Part shown: positions 8,739 to 17,421 of the stretch, piece after piece
Layout: every line of letters begins with the position of its first letter
Position numbering within the stretch: position 1 is the first letter of the stretch
From: CAVSNH01 sp963729275
Lineage (GTDB): Bacteria > Actinomycetota > Acidimicrobiia > Acidimicrobiales > RAAP-2
Assembly: GCA_963729275.1 (NCBI GenBank)
Contig: CAVSNH010000013.1
Coordinates: 744,001 to 808,000, forward strand
DNA length: 64,000 nucleotides
Direction: 5' to 3'
Program-made: the position numbers and the translations under genes
The notes under the pieces: model-generated
Databases searched by the model: none
Told to the model about the DNA's origin: nothing
What the model saw: the letters and a program-made list of their open reading frames with translations, nothing else

Positions 8739-9239
8739 ATGGAGGTGGTGACCAGTCGGACCATCGTCCACCCGGCCGACATCGGGCGTTCGCTCGCCTT
8801 CTACGGTGAGGTCCTCGACCTACCCGTGGTCCGTGAATTCGGAGCGGGGGCCGCCCGTGGCGTGGTCTTCGCTGCCGGTGGCGGGTTCATCGAGGTGGTG
8901 GCGGGTGCCGGCGCCGGCCACGGCGAGGTGGATGCCGACCGCACACCCCTGCGGGCCTCCGGTCACGACGCGTCGCTCGCCCTCTGGCTCCAGGTGCGAT
9001 CGGCGCCGGGTGCACTGGCCGAAGTCGAGGGCCGCGGCGCCACTGTGCTCCGCCAGCCGGTGCTCGAGCCCTGGGGCCTCGTCGAGGCGTGGATCGAAGA
9101 CCCCGACGGGCTCCGCATCCACCTGGTCGAGGTGCCCGACGACCATCCCCTCCGACAGGACCAGCGCGGCCTGCCCGGACCGGCTGCGATGGGAGACTCG
9201 GCATCTCCAGCCGGGGCCGAGAAGGGAGGCGAGCAATGA
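8739..9239 (+). CDS. VOC (glyoxalase/dioxygenase superfamily) protein
   Basis: The 166-residue protein has one vicinal-oxygen-chelate module: HPADIGRSLAFYGEVLDLPVV at the start, and the metal-side segment WIEDPDGLRIHLVEVP near residues 115-135. Such proteins bind a divalent metal and act as lyases, dioxygenases, epimerases or antibiotic-binding proteins. The substrate cannot be read from the sequence. The ATG at 8739 has AGAGGAGGA 5-13 bases upstream. The last 25 residues are low-complexity. The stop overlaps the next VOC gene as ATGA, so the two are likely a coupled pair. Confidence 0.85.
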   Translation: MEVVTSRTIVHPADIGRSLAFYGEVLDLPVVREFGAGAARGVVFAAGGGFIEVVAGAGAGHGEVDADRTPLRASGHDASLALWLQVRSAPGALAEVEGRGATVLRQPVLEPWGLVEAWIEDPDGLRIHLVEVPDDHPLRQDQRGLPGPAAMGDSASPAGAEKGGEQ

Positions 9240-9628
9240 GCGAGGCAACCGACTCGAAGGCTCGGGTGCGGGGCGTCGACCACGTGCAGCTGGCCATGCC
9301 GCCCGGAGACGAAGCCGAAGCCCGGGCCGAGGCGTTCTTCAGCGGGCTGCTCGGCATCCCCCGGGTGCCGAAGCCACCCGAGTTGGCGGCGCGCGGCGGA
9401 TGCTGGTTCGAGGACGGCTCGATGAAGCTCCACCTCGGCGTGGAGGAGGACTTCCGCCCGGCCCGCAAGGCTCATCCCGCACTGGTCGTCGAACACCTCG
9501 AGGAGCTCTGCCAGCGCCTTGACGACGCCGGTTATCCCACCCGGATGGCCGAGGACGTGCCCGGCCGGCCACAGTGGTACGTCGACGACCCCTTCGGGAA
9601 TCGGATCGAGCTCATACCGCTCTCGTAG
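9236..9628 (+). CDS. Second VOC family protein
   Basis: The 130-residue protein carries the VOC fold: VDHVQLAMPPGDE at the N-terminus, HLGVEEDF in the middle, and the C-terminal YVDDPFGNRIELIP, which holds the usual Glu ligand. It overlaps the preceding VOC gene by four bases (ATGA). The two proteins differ in length and sequence, so this is not a simple recent duplication. The substrate is unknown. It is convergent with mdh, and an mdh-side terminator lies between them. Confidence 0.87.
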   Translation: MSEATDSKARVRGVDHVQLAMPPGDEAEARAEAFFSGLLGIPRVPKPPELAARGGCWFEDGSMKLHLGVEEDFRPARKAHPALVVEHLEELCQRLDDAGYPTRMAEDVPGRPQWYVDDPFGNRIELIPLS

Positions 9629-9729
9629 GCCCAGGACCGCCACCGCGGCGCCCGGTCACGGGAAGGTCGTGCGTCTCCAGGGTGTCCGGCACGCTGTGCC
9701 GCCCGTGGAGCTAACGACCGGCCCATTTT

Positions 9730-9786
9730 AAAAAGAAAAAATGCGGAGGCCAGCCCTTGGCCAAGGCCCGACCACCACTGGCCTCC
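9730..9786 (-). terminator. Rho-independent terminator of mdh
   Basis: Read on the minus strand, the arms GGAGGCCAG (from 9786) and CTGGCCTCC (to 9745) form a nine-base-pair stem that encloses a second palindrome, CCTTGGCCAAGG. The stem is followed by a T-rich run of about fourteen bases (the A tract at 9730-9741 on the plus strand). It lies 28 bases after the mdh stop. This is the clearest intrinsic terminator in the window. Confidence 0.8.
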
Positions 9787-9813
9787 CTCGACAGCCAGAC
9801 AAGATTGCCGGGA

Positions 9814-10806
9814 TTACGGCAGCAAGTCGGCGACCTCTGCCCGCTCGGCGACCAGTTCCTCGGTGGTAATGCGGATCCGGTCCGAGGCGAACTCGTCGTG
9901 GGACAGCCCTTCGACGATCGTCCACCCGTGCTCCGGATGGACGCGCACCGGGAACCCGAATTGCAGGCCGGCGGGGGTCCGATACTCCCCGTGAGACACG
10001 ACGGCCACCGACGTCCATTCCTCGCCCGGTGTACCCGTGTGGAGAGCGTTCACGGTGTCGACCACGGCATTGGCTGCCGAAGCGGCCGAGGAGAGGCCGC
10101 GGGCGTCGATGATGGCCGCTCCCCGCTTCTGCACCGTCGTGAGGAAGTCGCCGCGCAGCCATTCCTCGTCGGCGATGACCTCGGGCGCCGGCTTCCCCTC
10201 GATGAGAGTGTGGGCAGCGTCAGGGAACTGGGTGGCCGAGTGGTTCCCCCAGACAGCCAGGTTGGTCACCGAGGAGACGGGCGTGCCGGCCTTCTTGGCC
10301 AGCTGCGACTTCGCCCGATTCTCGTCAAGCCGGGTCATGGCGAACCATCGATCGGCCGGGACCTCGGGCGCGTTGGCCCGGGCGATGAGACAGTTCGTGT
10401 TGCACGGATTGCCGACGACGAGCACCCGCACGTTGCTCGCCGCGTTGGCCTGGATGGCCTGGCCCTGAGGACCGAAGATGCCGCCGTTGACCGTCAGCAG
10501 ATCGCCGCGCTCCATGCCCGCCTTGCGGGGGATGGAACCGACCAGCAGGGCCCACGACGTGCCGCCGAAAGCGGTGTGTAGGTCGGAGGTGCTGACGATG
10601 TCAGTCACCAGTGGGAAGGCACAGTCATCGATCTCCATGACGACGCCCTCGAGCGCCTTCATGGCCGGCTCGATCTCGAGGAGACGGAGGACGACGGGCT
10701 GGTCGGGGCCGAAGAGCTGACCGGAACCGATGCGGAACAGCAACGAATAGCCGATCTGTCCTGCGGCACCGGTGACCGTGACGTGGATGGGTGGGCGGGG
10801 TGACAT
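9814..10806 (-). CDS. mdh: Malate dehydrogenase
   Basis: The 330-residue enzyme interconverts malate and oxaloacetate with NAD. It shows the N-terminal nucleotide fold VTVTGAAGQIGYSLL, the substrate loop SIPRKAGMERGDLL, the second substrate arginine in MTRLDENRA, and the catalytic histidine in WGNHSATQFPD. It belongs to the cytosolic-type MDH group of about 330 residues that is usual in actinobacteria. It starts with ATG at 10806, 152 bases after the icd stop on the same strand. A good terminator follows, so it is the last gene of the metabolic block. Confidence 0.97.
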   Translation of the reverse strand: MSPRPPIHVTVTGAAGQIGYSLLFRIGSGQLFGPDQPVVLRLLEIEPAMKALEGVVMEIDDCAFPLVTDIVSTSDLHTAFGGTSWALLVGSIPRKAGMERGDLLTVNGGIFGPQGQAIQANAASNVRVLVVGNPCNTNCLIARANAPEVPADRWFAMTRLDENRAKSQLAKKAGTPVSSVTNLAVWGNHSATQFPDAAHTLIEGKPAPEVIADEEWLRGDFLTTVQKRGAAIIDARGLSSAASAANAVVDTVNALHTGTPGEEWTSVAVVSHGEYRTPAGLQFGFPVRVHPEHGWTIVEGLSHDEFASDRIRITTEELVAERAEVADLLP

Positions 10807-10958
10807 GTTGGCCGAGGCTAATGGATCGGTCGTGGCCCCTTCGAGGTCAGAGGCCCTCGATCAGGCCGCCATTGGGTGCGTGCATGCCCGACGAGCCTCA
10901 TTCCTGGAGGCCCCACCGTCGGCCGGTGTCCGGTCCCTACCCGGCCCGCCGCCCTACC

Positions 10959-12155
10959 TCAGAGACGGTCGGCGATCGCCGCGGCGAACTCCGAGCACTT
11001 GACCTCCGTCGCCCCGTCCATCAAGCGGGCGAAGTCGTAGGTCACGATCTTCTCCGCGATGGTTGCCTCGAGGGCACGGACGATATCCTTGGCCTCTTCG
11101 GTCCACCCGAGGTGCTCGTACATCATGACGCCGGAGAGGAGCACCGACCCAGGGTTGACCTTGTCAAGGCCGGCATATTTCGGCGCGGTGCCGTGGGTCG
11201 CCTCAAAGACGCCGTGGCCCGTCACGTAGTTGATGTTGCCGCCCGGGGCGATACCGATCCCGCCGACCTGGGCGGCCAGTGCGTCGGACAGGTAGTCGCC
11301 GTTGAGGTTGGTGGTGGCGATGACGTCGAAGTCGTCGGGGCGGGTCAGCACCTGTTGCAGGGTGATGTCGGCGATGTTGTCCTTCACGAGCAGCTTGTCA
11401 CCCGGCTTGCCGTCGCAGTCGTCCCATCCGACGGCCACATCGGCGAACTCCTCACGCACGAGCTCATAGCCCCAGTTGCGGAAGGCGCCTTCGGTGAACT
11501 TCTGGATGTTGCCCTTATGCACGAGGGTCACGCTGCGGCGTCCGTGAGCCAATGCATAATTGATCGCCGCCCGGATGAGTCGTTTGGATCCGAATTCGGA
11601 GATCGGCTTGATGCCGATGCCGGAGCCCTCGCGGATCTGCCAGCCCATTCCGTCCCGGAGGAAAGCCGCCAGCTTGGCTGCCTCGGGGGTGCCGGCCTCC
11701 ACCTCCAAGCCGGCATAGATGTCCTCGGTGTTCTCCCGAAAGATCACCATGTCGACCTTCTCGGGATGAAGGACGGGTGAGGGGACGCCAGGAAACCACC
11801 GAACCGGCCGCAGGCACACGTAGAGGTCGAGGATCTGGCGCAGGGCCACGTTGAGCGAGCGAAAGCCGCCCCCCACCGGGGTAGTGAGCGGCCCCTTGAT
11901 GCCGATGAGGTGGCTGCGGAAGGCTTCGACGGTCTCGTCGGGCAGCCAGTTGCCGGTCTCATCGAAGGCCTTCTGGCCGGCCAGGACCTCCTTCCACGCC
12001 ACCTTCTTGTTGTGCTTGGCCGCCGCCGTGTCCAGCACGAGCTTGGCCGCCGGCCAGATGTCGACGCCGGTGCCGTCGCCCTCGATGAACGGGATGATCG
12101 GCTCGTCGGAGACGTTCAGCCCGCCGTCGGGCCCCTGGGTGATGAGGTCAGCCAT
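10959..12155 (-). CDS. icd: NADP-dependent isocitrate dehydrogenase, E. coli type
   Basis: The 398-residue enzyme converts isocitrate to 2-oxoglutarate. It follows the homodimeric E. coli Icd closely: the phosphorylatable-serine segment GGGFRSLNVALRQ, FRENTEDIYAG, LVHKGNIQKFTEGAFRNWGY, the metal-binding DVIATTNLNGDYLSDALAAQVGG and FEATHGTAPKYAG. The NADP-specifying Lys-Tyr of THGTAPKYAG and the Tyr/Arg of VTYDFARL are kept, so the cofactor should be NADP. Many actinobacteria use the unrelated monomeric enzyme, so this type is notable. It lies between metF and mdh on the same strand. Confidence 0.96.
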   Translation of the reverse strand: MADLITQGPDGGLNVSDEPIIPFIEGDGTGVDIWPAAKLVLDTAAAKHNKKVAWKEVLAGQKAFDETGNWLPDETVEAFRSHLIGIKGPLTTPVGGGFRSLNVALRQILDLYVCLRPVRWFPGVPSPVLHPEKVDMVIFRENTEDIYAGLEVEAGTPEAAKLAAFLRDGMGWQIREGSGIGIKPISEFGSKRLIRAAINYALAHGRRSVTLVHKGNIQKFTEGAFRNWGYELVREEFADVAVGWDDCDGKPGDKLLVKDNIADITLQQVLTRPDDFDVIATTNLNGDYLSDALAAQVGGIGIAPGGNINYVTGHGVFEATHGTAPKYAGLDKVNPGSVLLSGVMMYEHLGWTEEAKDIVRALEATIAEKIVTYDFARLMDGATEVKCSEFAAAIADRL

Positions 12156-12260
12156 TCGGCGGAGCCTACTGCCGGATCACGAGAGGCTCGTCCGCCGCAA
12201 GGCACGGATCCGGGCTGAGGGTTGGCGCTCGGACGGTGGTGGCGGCGGCAGCGTCTGGGG

Positions 12261-13124
12261 TCAGGCGTCGGCCAAACCGAGGGCGGCGTAGATCTCCCGG
12301 GTCGCGGTCGACCGGTTCAACGTGTAGAAGTGCAACCCGGGCACTCCGGCGTCGAGGAGCTGTTGGCAGAGCTCGGTGGCGATGGCCACTCCTTCGCGGT
12401 GTACCGACTCCTTGCCTCCGCGGACATCGGCTGCCTGGAGCCGCTCCACCATCCACACCGGCACCCCCGCGCCCATGGTGGCCATGCGTGGGATCGAGGA
12501 CAGACGGTCGACCGGCATGATGCCGGGCAGCACGGGCTTCTCCACTCCTCGTTCGGCGAGCTCGCCGACGAGGTTGGTGTACTCGGCGGCCTCGAAGAAG
12601 AACTGGGTCACGCCGAAGTCGGCGAGCCGGAGCTTGGCGGCCAGGTTGTCACGATCGGTCTTGCGATCGTCCGACTGCGGGTGTCCGGCCGGTTGGGCGG
12701 CCACACCGATCGAGAAGCCGCCGATGGCCATGGCCAGCTCGACCAGCTCCGACGCAAACCGGAGCTCGCCCACGCCGGCGTCGGGGTCCTCGGGCGGGTC
12801 CCCGCCAAGAGCCATGAGGTTCTCAACACCGGCCATGCGATAGGCGACGAGGATGTCGGCCAGCTCGAGGCGAGTGTGCGCGGCGCAAATGAGATGGGCC
12901 ATGGGGACGAGCGTGGTCGTACGCAGCATGCCGGTGACGAGATCGAAGGTCCGCTGCCGTGACTCGGCCCCGCCCCGGTAGGTGACGGACACGAACGACG
13001 GCTCGAGCGGCTCGAGGGCCCGAAGCGTCCTGACCAGCAATGCCTGCTCGGCATCGGTCTTCGGGGGGAAGAACTCGAAGGAGTAGGTCCGGCCCTTGGC
13101 CAGGAGGTCGGCGATGCGGGTCAC
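12261..13124 (-). CDS. metF: 5,10-methylenetetrahydrofolate reductase
   Basis: The 287-residue flavoprotein reduces methylene-THF to methyl-THF for methionine synthesis. It shows the family opening YSFEFFPPKTDAE, followed by FVSVTYRGG, the ALGGDPP loop and the FAD/folate-side segment FGVTQFFFEAAEY. I placed the start at the GTG at 13124 (VTRIADLLAKG), with an AGGG a few bases upstream. An ATG at 13172 would add 16 residues of unfamiliar sequence. It is the FAD-type MetF, not the short flavin-free form of mycobacteria. It sits downstream of folD, so methylene-THF supply and use are encoded together. Confidence 0.93.
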   Translation of the reverse strand: MTRIADLLAKGRTYSFEFFPPKTDAEQALLVRTLRALEPLEPSFVSVTYRGGAESRQRTFDLVTGMLRTTTLVPMAHLICAAHTRLELADILVAYRMAGVENLMALGGDPPEDPDAGVGELRFASELVELAMAIGGFSIGVAAQPAGHPQSDDRKTDRDNLAAKLRLADFGVTQFFFEAAEYTNLVGELAERGVEKPVLPGIMPVDRLSSIPRMATMGAGVPVWMVERLQAADVRGGKESVHREGVAIATELCQQLLDAGVPGLHFYTLNRSTATREIYAALGLADA

Positions 13125-13248
13125 CCATTCAACCCTACCGGTGACCGCCCTCGCCGGCCATGAGCGGGTCATCGTTCAGTCGGCGACACCACTCAAATGA
13201 ACGTGCCGCCACGGACTCAGGACCGGCCGCGTGTGGGTCACCGGTGCG

Positions 13249-13986
13249 TCAGCGAGCCGGGTTCTTACCGCCTTGTCCGACGCGGGCCGTCAGGCGGGCG
13301 ATGGCGCGGTCCAGCTCGGCACCGCGGTCGCGCCGGGCCAAGTCGGCCTCGGCCAGCTGGGTACCGCTCGGCGCGTTGGCACCGTGATGGAGGAGCCGGT
13401 CGGCCTCGATGGCAAAGGCCAACCCGCGCAGCGAGCTCGCCACCGAACGGACAGCGTCGGCGTCTTCGGGTTCCGGGGCACGGTCAACCGTCTCCTCGAG
13501 GGCGGTGGCGGCTCGCTCGACCTGGAGTCGCACGTCGGCGCGCAGCCGCTCGTCATCGGACTCGGCGTTCCCGGACAAGAGCGCGTCTCTGGCCAGGCGA
13601 GCGTCGCTCAGCGCCGGAACCACCGCCCGACGCCAGGTCCCCTGACGGACTCGAGCGCGCCGGACGACGAGCAGCACGGTGACGAGGATGATGGCAAGAA
13701 CGAGGACCGCGATGAGAGCGACGAGGCCCCACGGCGTGCTCGTCGTCTGGTGGTGGGACACCACTGGCTTGGTGGTGGTCGTCGTGGTGGTGGGATGGGT
13801 CGTCGTCGTCGCGTGGGGCGGCCGTGTCGTCGTAGTCGGTGACGTTGTGGTGGTGGTGGTCGTCGTCGGGGCGGTCGTCGAGGTCGTCGTGGTCGAGGTG
13901 TCCGGAACAGTCGACGTTGTCGTCGTCGACCCGCTGGGCGCGGGCAGCGCCAGATTGGCGGGCAACGACAGATAGGTGGTGCTCAT
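13249..13986 (-). CDS. Thr-rich single-pass membrane protein of unknown function
   Basis: I do not recognise this 245-residue protein. Residues about 1-85 are mostly Thr/Ser/Pro, a probable extended extracellular stalk. One transmembrane helix follows (WGLVALIAVLVLAIILVTVL, about residues 86-105), then an Arg-rich segment and a helical, charged C-terminal domain of about 120 residues. No signal peptide precedes the stalk, so it may insert by its single helix with the charged end inside. Its ATG at 13986 overlaps the folD stop as ATGA. The coupling to folD is probably positional rather than functional. Confidence 0.75.
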   Translation of the reverse strand: MSTTYLSLPANLALPAPSGSTTTTSTVPDTSTTTTSTTAPTTTTTTTTSPTTTTRPPHATTTTHPTTTTTTTKPVVSHHQTTSTPWGLVALIAVLVLAIILVTVLLVVRRARVRQGTWRRAVVPALSDARLARDALLSGNAESDDERLRADVRLQVERAATALEETVDRAPEPEDADAVRSVASSLRGLAFAIEADRLLHHGANAPSGTQLAEADLARRDRGAELDRAIARLTARVGQGGKNPAR

Positions 13987-14852
13987 GCCGCGGCCAGGCC
14001 CCGTCGCCGAAGGGCGGCCCGCAGGGCGTTGCGCAGGAGCATGGCCCGGGTCATGGGACCGACCCCGCCGATCCTCGGGGTCATCCAACCAGCCACCTCG
14101 GCCACCGACTCATCGACGTCAGAAAGGAGCTTGCGGCCCGACCAGGACGTCCCGGCACCGACCACCGCGGCGCCGGGCTTGACCATGTGCGGGGTCACGA
14201 GCCCGGCCCGGCCGGCCGCGGCCACTACCACGTCTCCCTGACGGACCAAGCCGGCCAGGTCGTCGACGCCGGTGTGGACGACGGTGACGGCCGCGTTGCA
14301 GCCCGGGCGCTTGCTGGCGAGCAGGAGGGCGAGCGGCCGGCCGATGGTCAGGCCCCGCCCGATGATCACCACGTGCTTCCCCTCGACCGGCACCTTGTTG
14401 GCCGCCAGCAACTCGACGATGCCGGCCGGGGTGCAGGGGAGCGGCCCGTCCGCCCCCATGACCAGGCGACCGAGGTTGACCGGGTGGAGGCCGTCCACGT
14501 CCTTGTCCGGGTCCACGGCGAGGAGGACCCGCTCCTCGTCGATGTGGGGCGGGAGGGGGAGCTGCACGAGGTAGGCATCGATCGCCGGGTCGGCGTTGAA
14601 GCGGGCCACGACCGATTCGAGCTCCGCCTGGGTCACATCGGCCGGGAGGTGCTCGTGGATCGAGGACATGCCCACCTCGGCGCAGTCCTCGTGCTTCATG
14701 GCTACATAGCGGGCGCTCGGCCCGTCGTCCCCGACCAGGATCGTGCCGAGACCGGCCACCTGCCCCTCCTGGCGGAATGCGCGCAGACGTTCGGCCACCT
14801 CGGCCCGGATGGCGGAGGCGAGCGCCTCTCCGTCGAGCAACGCCGCCGTCAT
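13983..14852 (-). CDS. folD: Bifunctional methylene-THF dehydrogenase/methenyl-THF cyclohydrolase
   Basis: The 289-residue FolD makes 10-formyl-THF, the donor for PurN and PurH. It has the catalytic lysine in ARYVAMKHEDC, the substrate loop VQLPLPPHID with DPDKDVDG following, PCTPAGIVELL, the NADP-binding IIGRGLTIGRPLALLL, and the C-terminal GGVGPMTRAMLL. The usual GRSxxVG is GRGLTIG here, a small change in the cofactor loop. It lies directly downstream of purH on the same strand, 37 bases away, so formyl donor and users are together. Confidence 0.96.
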   Translation of the reverse strand: MTAALLDGEALASAIRAEVAERLRAFRQEGQVAGLGTILVGDDGPSARYVAMKHEDCAEVGMSSIHEHLPADVTQAELESVVARFNADPAIDAYLVQLPLPPHIDEERVLLAVDPDKDVDGLHPVNLGRLVMGADGPLPCTPAGIVELLAANKVPVEGKHVVIIGRGLTIGRPLALLLASKRPGCNAAVTVVHTGVDDLAGLVRQGDVVVAAAGRAGLVTPHMVKPGAAVVGAGTSWSGRKLLSDVDESVAEVAGWMTPRIGGVGPMTRAMLLRNALRAALRRRGLAAA

Positions 14853-14889
14853 GGGCGCCTCGAGATCAGGAATTCGGGGGCCGATGGGG

Positions 14890-16498
14890 TCAATGGCGGA
14901 AGTGCCGTTCGCCGCCGGCCATCACCATGGCGATGCCGGCCTCGTCGGCCGCAGCAACGATCTCGCCGTCTTTGATCGACCCGCCGGGCTGGATGACGGC
15001 GGCCACGCCCGCGGTAGCCAGGACAAGCAGGCCGTCGGGGAAGGGGAAGAAGGCGTCGCTGGCCGCTGCCGCGCCGACCGCCCGGTCGCCGGCCTTGGCC
15101 ACCGCGATCTCGGCGGCTACCACCCGTGACTGCTGGCCGGCACCCACACCCACGGCCTGGCGGTCGGTAACCACGGCGATGGCATTCGACGTGGTCCGGG
15201 CGCACACGGTCCAGGCCATGGCCAGGTCGAGCCACTGCGCCTCGGTCGGCGCCGCCTTGGTGGCGACCTCCCACTGCGAGCGGTCGACGAGGAACCGGTC
15301 GCCGTCTTGGACCAACAGGCTCGCCCCGAGCCCTCGGTACTGCCGCTCGATGGGCTCGGGAGTGGGACCGGACAAGAGGCGGGTGGCCCTGCGCTTTTTC
15401 ACCAGTCGGTCACGGGCCGCGTCGGTGAAGGCGGCGGCCACGATGACGTCGGCCTGCGGGCCTTCGGCGATGGCCGCGGCCACCTCCTCGTCCACCGGAC
15501 CACCCACGGCCACGACGCCCCCGAAAGCCGACAGTTCGTCGCACTCGAGGGCCTTGCGGTAGGCGGTCGGAAGGTCAGCCGCCACCGCCGCCCCACACGG
15601 GTTGGCGTGCTTGATGATGGCCACCGCATACCCGCCGACCGGGACGCGGATCAGCCAGATCAGCCAGCTCGTGGACGAGGCGCCAGGCGGCGTCGGCGTC
15701 GAAGACGTTGAGATACGAGAGCTCGGTGCCCGCGTGCTGGACGACCTGATCCCACCACGAGGATTGGCCGGCGATGCGGTAGCGGGCCCCCCGCTGGTGC
15801 GGGTTCTCGCCGTAGCGCATGGAGCTGGCCCGCTCCAGAGTGAGCTCGATGGTGGGGGGCAGCAACTCCGCTTCCGACTCGACGACCGACCCGACGACCG
15901 ACCCGACGACCGACCCGGGGCCGTCCGGGGCGCCGGATCCGCCGGGGCCATTGGGACCGTCGAACCAGTCGAGGATGGCGGCGTCGTACTCGGCCACGTG
16001 GGCGAAGGCGTCGCGGGCAAGCTCGCGCCGGGTGTCGAAGCTGAGCGTGCCGGCGTCGCGTAGCTCGGCGAGGACCGCCGGGTAGCCCCGCGGGTCGACC
16101 ACCACCCCCACCGAATCGAAGTTCTTGGCCGCCGCCCGCACCATGGTGGGGCCCCCGATGTCGATCATCTCGACCGACGGCTCGGAGCGGAAGGGATAGA
16201 GGTTGCAGACCACGAGATCGACGGGCTCGATGCCCCGCGCCTCGAGGTCCGCTATGTGCTCCGGGTTGCTACGGTCGGCCAGGATTCCGCCGGCGATGGT
16301 GGGGTGCAGGGTCTTGACTCGGCCGCCCAGCATCTCGGGCGCACCGGTGACGTCGGCCACCTCGCGGTGGGGGATGCCGGCGGCGCCGAGCGCGGCCGAG
16401 GTCTTGCCGCTCGCCACCAGCTCCCATCCGAGCTCGCTGAGGCCGCGGGCCAGATGCTCCAGCCCGCTCTTGTCGTAGACGGACAGCAGCGCTCTCAC
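14890..16498 (-). CDS. purH: Bifunctional AICAR transformylase/IMP cyclohydrolase with a frame break
   Basis: PurH carries out the last two steps of IMP synthesis. The N-terminal cyclohydrolase part (ALLSVYDKSGL, GGRVKTLHPTIAGGIL, VVCNLYPF) and SSMRYGENPHQ are read in the frame that starts at the GTG at 16498. From about 15650 onward the conserved AVAIIKHANPCG and the rest of the transformylase are in another frame, ending at 14890. Joining them needs one base removed (or two added) near 15630-15665. This could be a sequencing error or a real lesion. PurH is normally essential for purine synthesis, so an error is likely. A linker of about 35 residues containing SVVG repeats precedes SSMRYGEN. 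The GTG overlaps the purN stop (GTGA). Confidence 0.9.
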
Positions 16499-17112
16499 TC
16501 GGCGACCTCCTGTCGAGATCCTCGCCCATCGGGGTGGGACGCCGCCAACCTTGCCAGGAAGTCGCGAATGGTGTCCGGGTAGAGCCGGCGCTCCACTTCC
16601 TTGATGCGCTCGTGGAGACTGTCCTCGGTGTCGCCCGGCTCGACCCGCACTGCGGCCTGAGCGAGGATCGGGCCGGCGTCCATCTCGAGAGTGGCGACGT
16701 GCACGGTGGTGCCGGTCGTGGCCACCCCGGCAGCCAAGGCATCGCGCACCGCGTGCCAACCGGGGAAGGCTGGGAGCAGGGCCGGGTGCGTGTTGAGGAT
16801 GCGCCCGGGGAAGGCGGTATGGATGGCCGGGCCGAGGACGGTCCCAAATCCGGCCATGGCCACAACGACCACACCGGCGTCGACGAGCACGGCCGTGAGC
16901 GCCTCGGTGTAGAGCTCACGGTTGAAGCCCGGGCCGAACCCCCCGAAGTCGGCCCGGTCCACGAGCGTGGTCGGTCGCCCAGCCATACGTCCGACGTCCA
17001 GGGCTCGACAGGGGCGGTCGGCGACAACCAGCTCCACGGGCAGATCGGCCTCGAGGATGGACTCGAGGATGGTCCCGCTACCCGAGGCGAGCACGGCGAG
17101 AGGGACGTCCAT
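16495..17112 (-). CDS. purN: Phosphoribosylglycinamide formyltransferase
   Basis: The 205-residue enzyme transfers a formyl group from 10-formyl-THF to GAR. It has the phosphate loop LASGSGTILE, the catalytic Asn and His in ILNTHPALLPAFPG, and the catalytic Asp in EMDAGPILAQ. The ATG at 17112 puts the conserved LAVLASGSGT at the expected place. It is followed by purH with a GTGA overlap, the usual purN-purH order. A 304-base leader with several inverted repeats precedes it. Confidence 0.95.
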   Translation of the reverse strand: MDVPLAVLASGSGTILESILEADLPVELVVADRPCRALDVGRMAGRPTTLVDRADFGGFGPGFNRELYTEALTAVLVDAGVVVVAMAGFGTVLGPAIHTAFPGRILNTHPALLPAFPGWHAVRDALAAGVATTGTTVHVATLEMDAGPILAQAAVRVEPGDTEDSLHERIKEVERRLYPDTIRDFLARLAASHPDGRGSRQEVAE

Positions 17113-17174
17113 GGTGGAACCGCCTCGACCCACGCCGCGCACGCTACCAGTGGGCTCTTGCCGGACGACCGGGG

Positions 17175-17220
17175 CGACGTAGCCCGCAGCCGGCCTGCCA
17201 CCGGTGCGGGAACTACGTCG
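17175..17220 (-). other. Stem-loop in the purN leader
   Basis: Arms CGACGTAG+CCCGC and GCGGG+CTACGTCG pair over thirteen bases with a two-base bulge and an 18-base loop. The structure lies 63-108 bases upstream of the purN ATG and would be in its 5' leader. No T tract follows. It could be a regulatory RNA element, but I cannot match it to a known riboswitch. Confidence 0.5.
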
Positions 17221-17239
17221 CTCGGTCCCCTGCCCAGGG

Positions 17240-17296
17240 AATTGCCCCTCGCAATCGTGATATCGGCACCGCCGCGTCACTTCCGAAGGGGCAATT
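17240..17296. repeat. Inverted repeat AATTGCCCCT ... AGGGGCAATT
   Basis: Two perfect ten-base arms (17240-17249 and 17287-17296) are separated by 37 bases, upstream of the purN leader stem-loop. The spacing allows a long-range RNA stem or a pair of half-sites for a regulator. The A/T-containing arms stand out from the GC-rich surroundings. Confidence 0.6.
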
Positions 17297-17300
17297 TCAC

Positions 17301-17421
17301 CTGGCCTTCAGCCTTGCCAGGTCCACCCCACCCTTCAGCCTCACCCGGCCTTCAGCTGGCCGTCAGCCGGCCGTCAGCTGGCCTTCACCCGGCCTTCAGC
17401 CGGCCGTCAGCTGGCCTCACG
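17301..17421. repeat. Array of 11-base direct repeats after the HAD gene
   Basis: From 17345 to 17421 seven units of 11 bases run head to tail, of the type C[C/T]GGCC[T/G]TCA[G/C]. The last overlaps the stop codon of the HAD gene. One further unit lies at 17301-17311, and degenerate ones between. The rest of the 304-base gap 17113-17416 holds the two structures listed separately and no gene. A period near one helical turn suggests DNA-binding or a slippage expansion. Confidence 0.8.

Noticed and set aside
17113..17300. ZTP or THF riboswitch upstream of purN
   Set aside because: A CCTGGGCA block is present, but the conserved ACCGGGGAGC and GGGTCGTGACTGGCG-type parts of the ZTP aptamer are not seen, nor the THF consensus.
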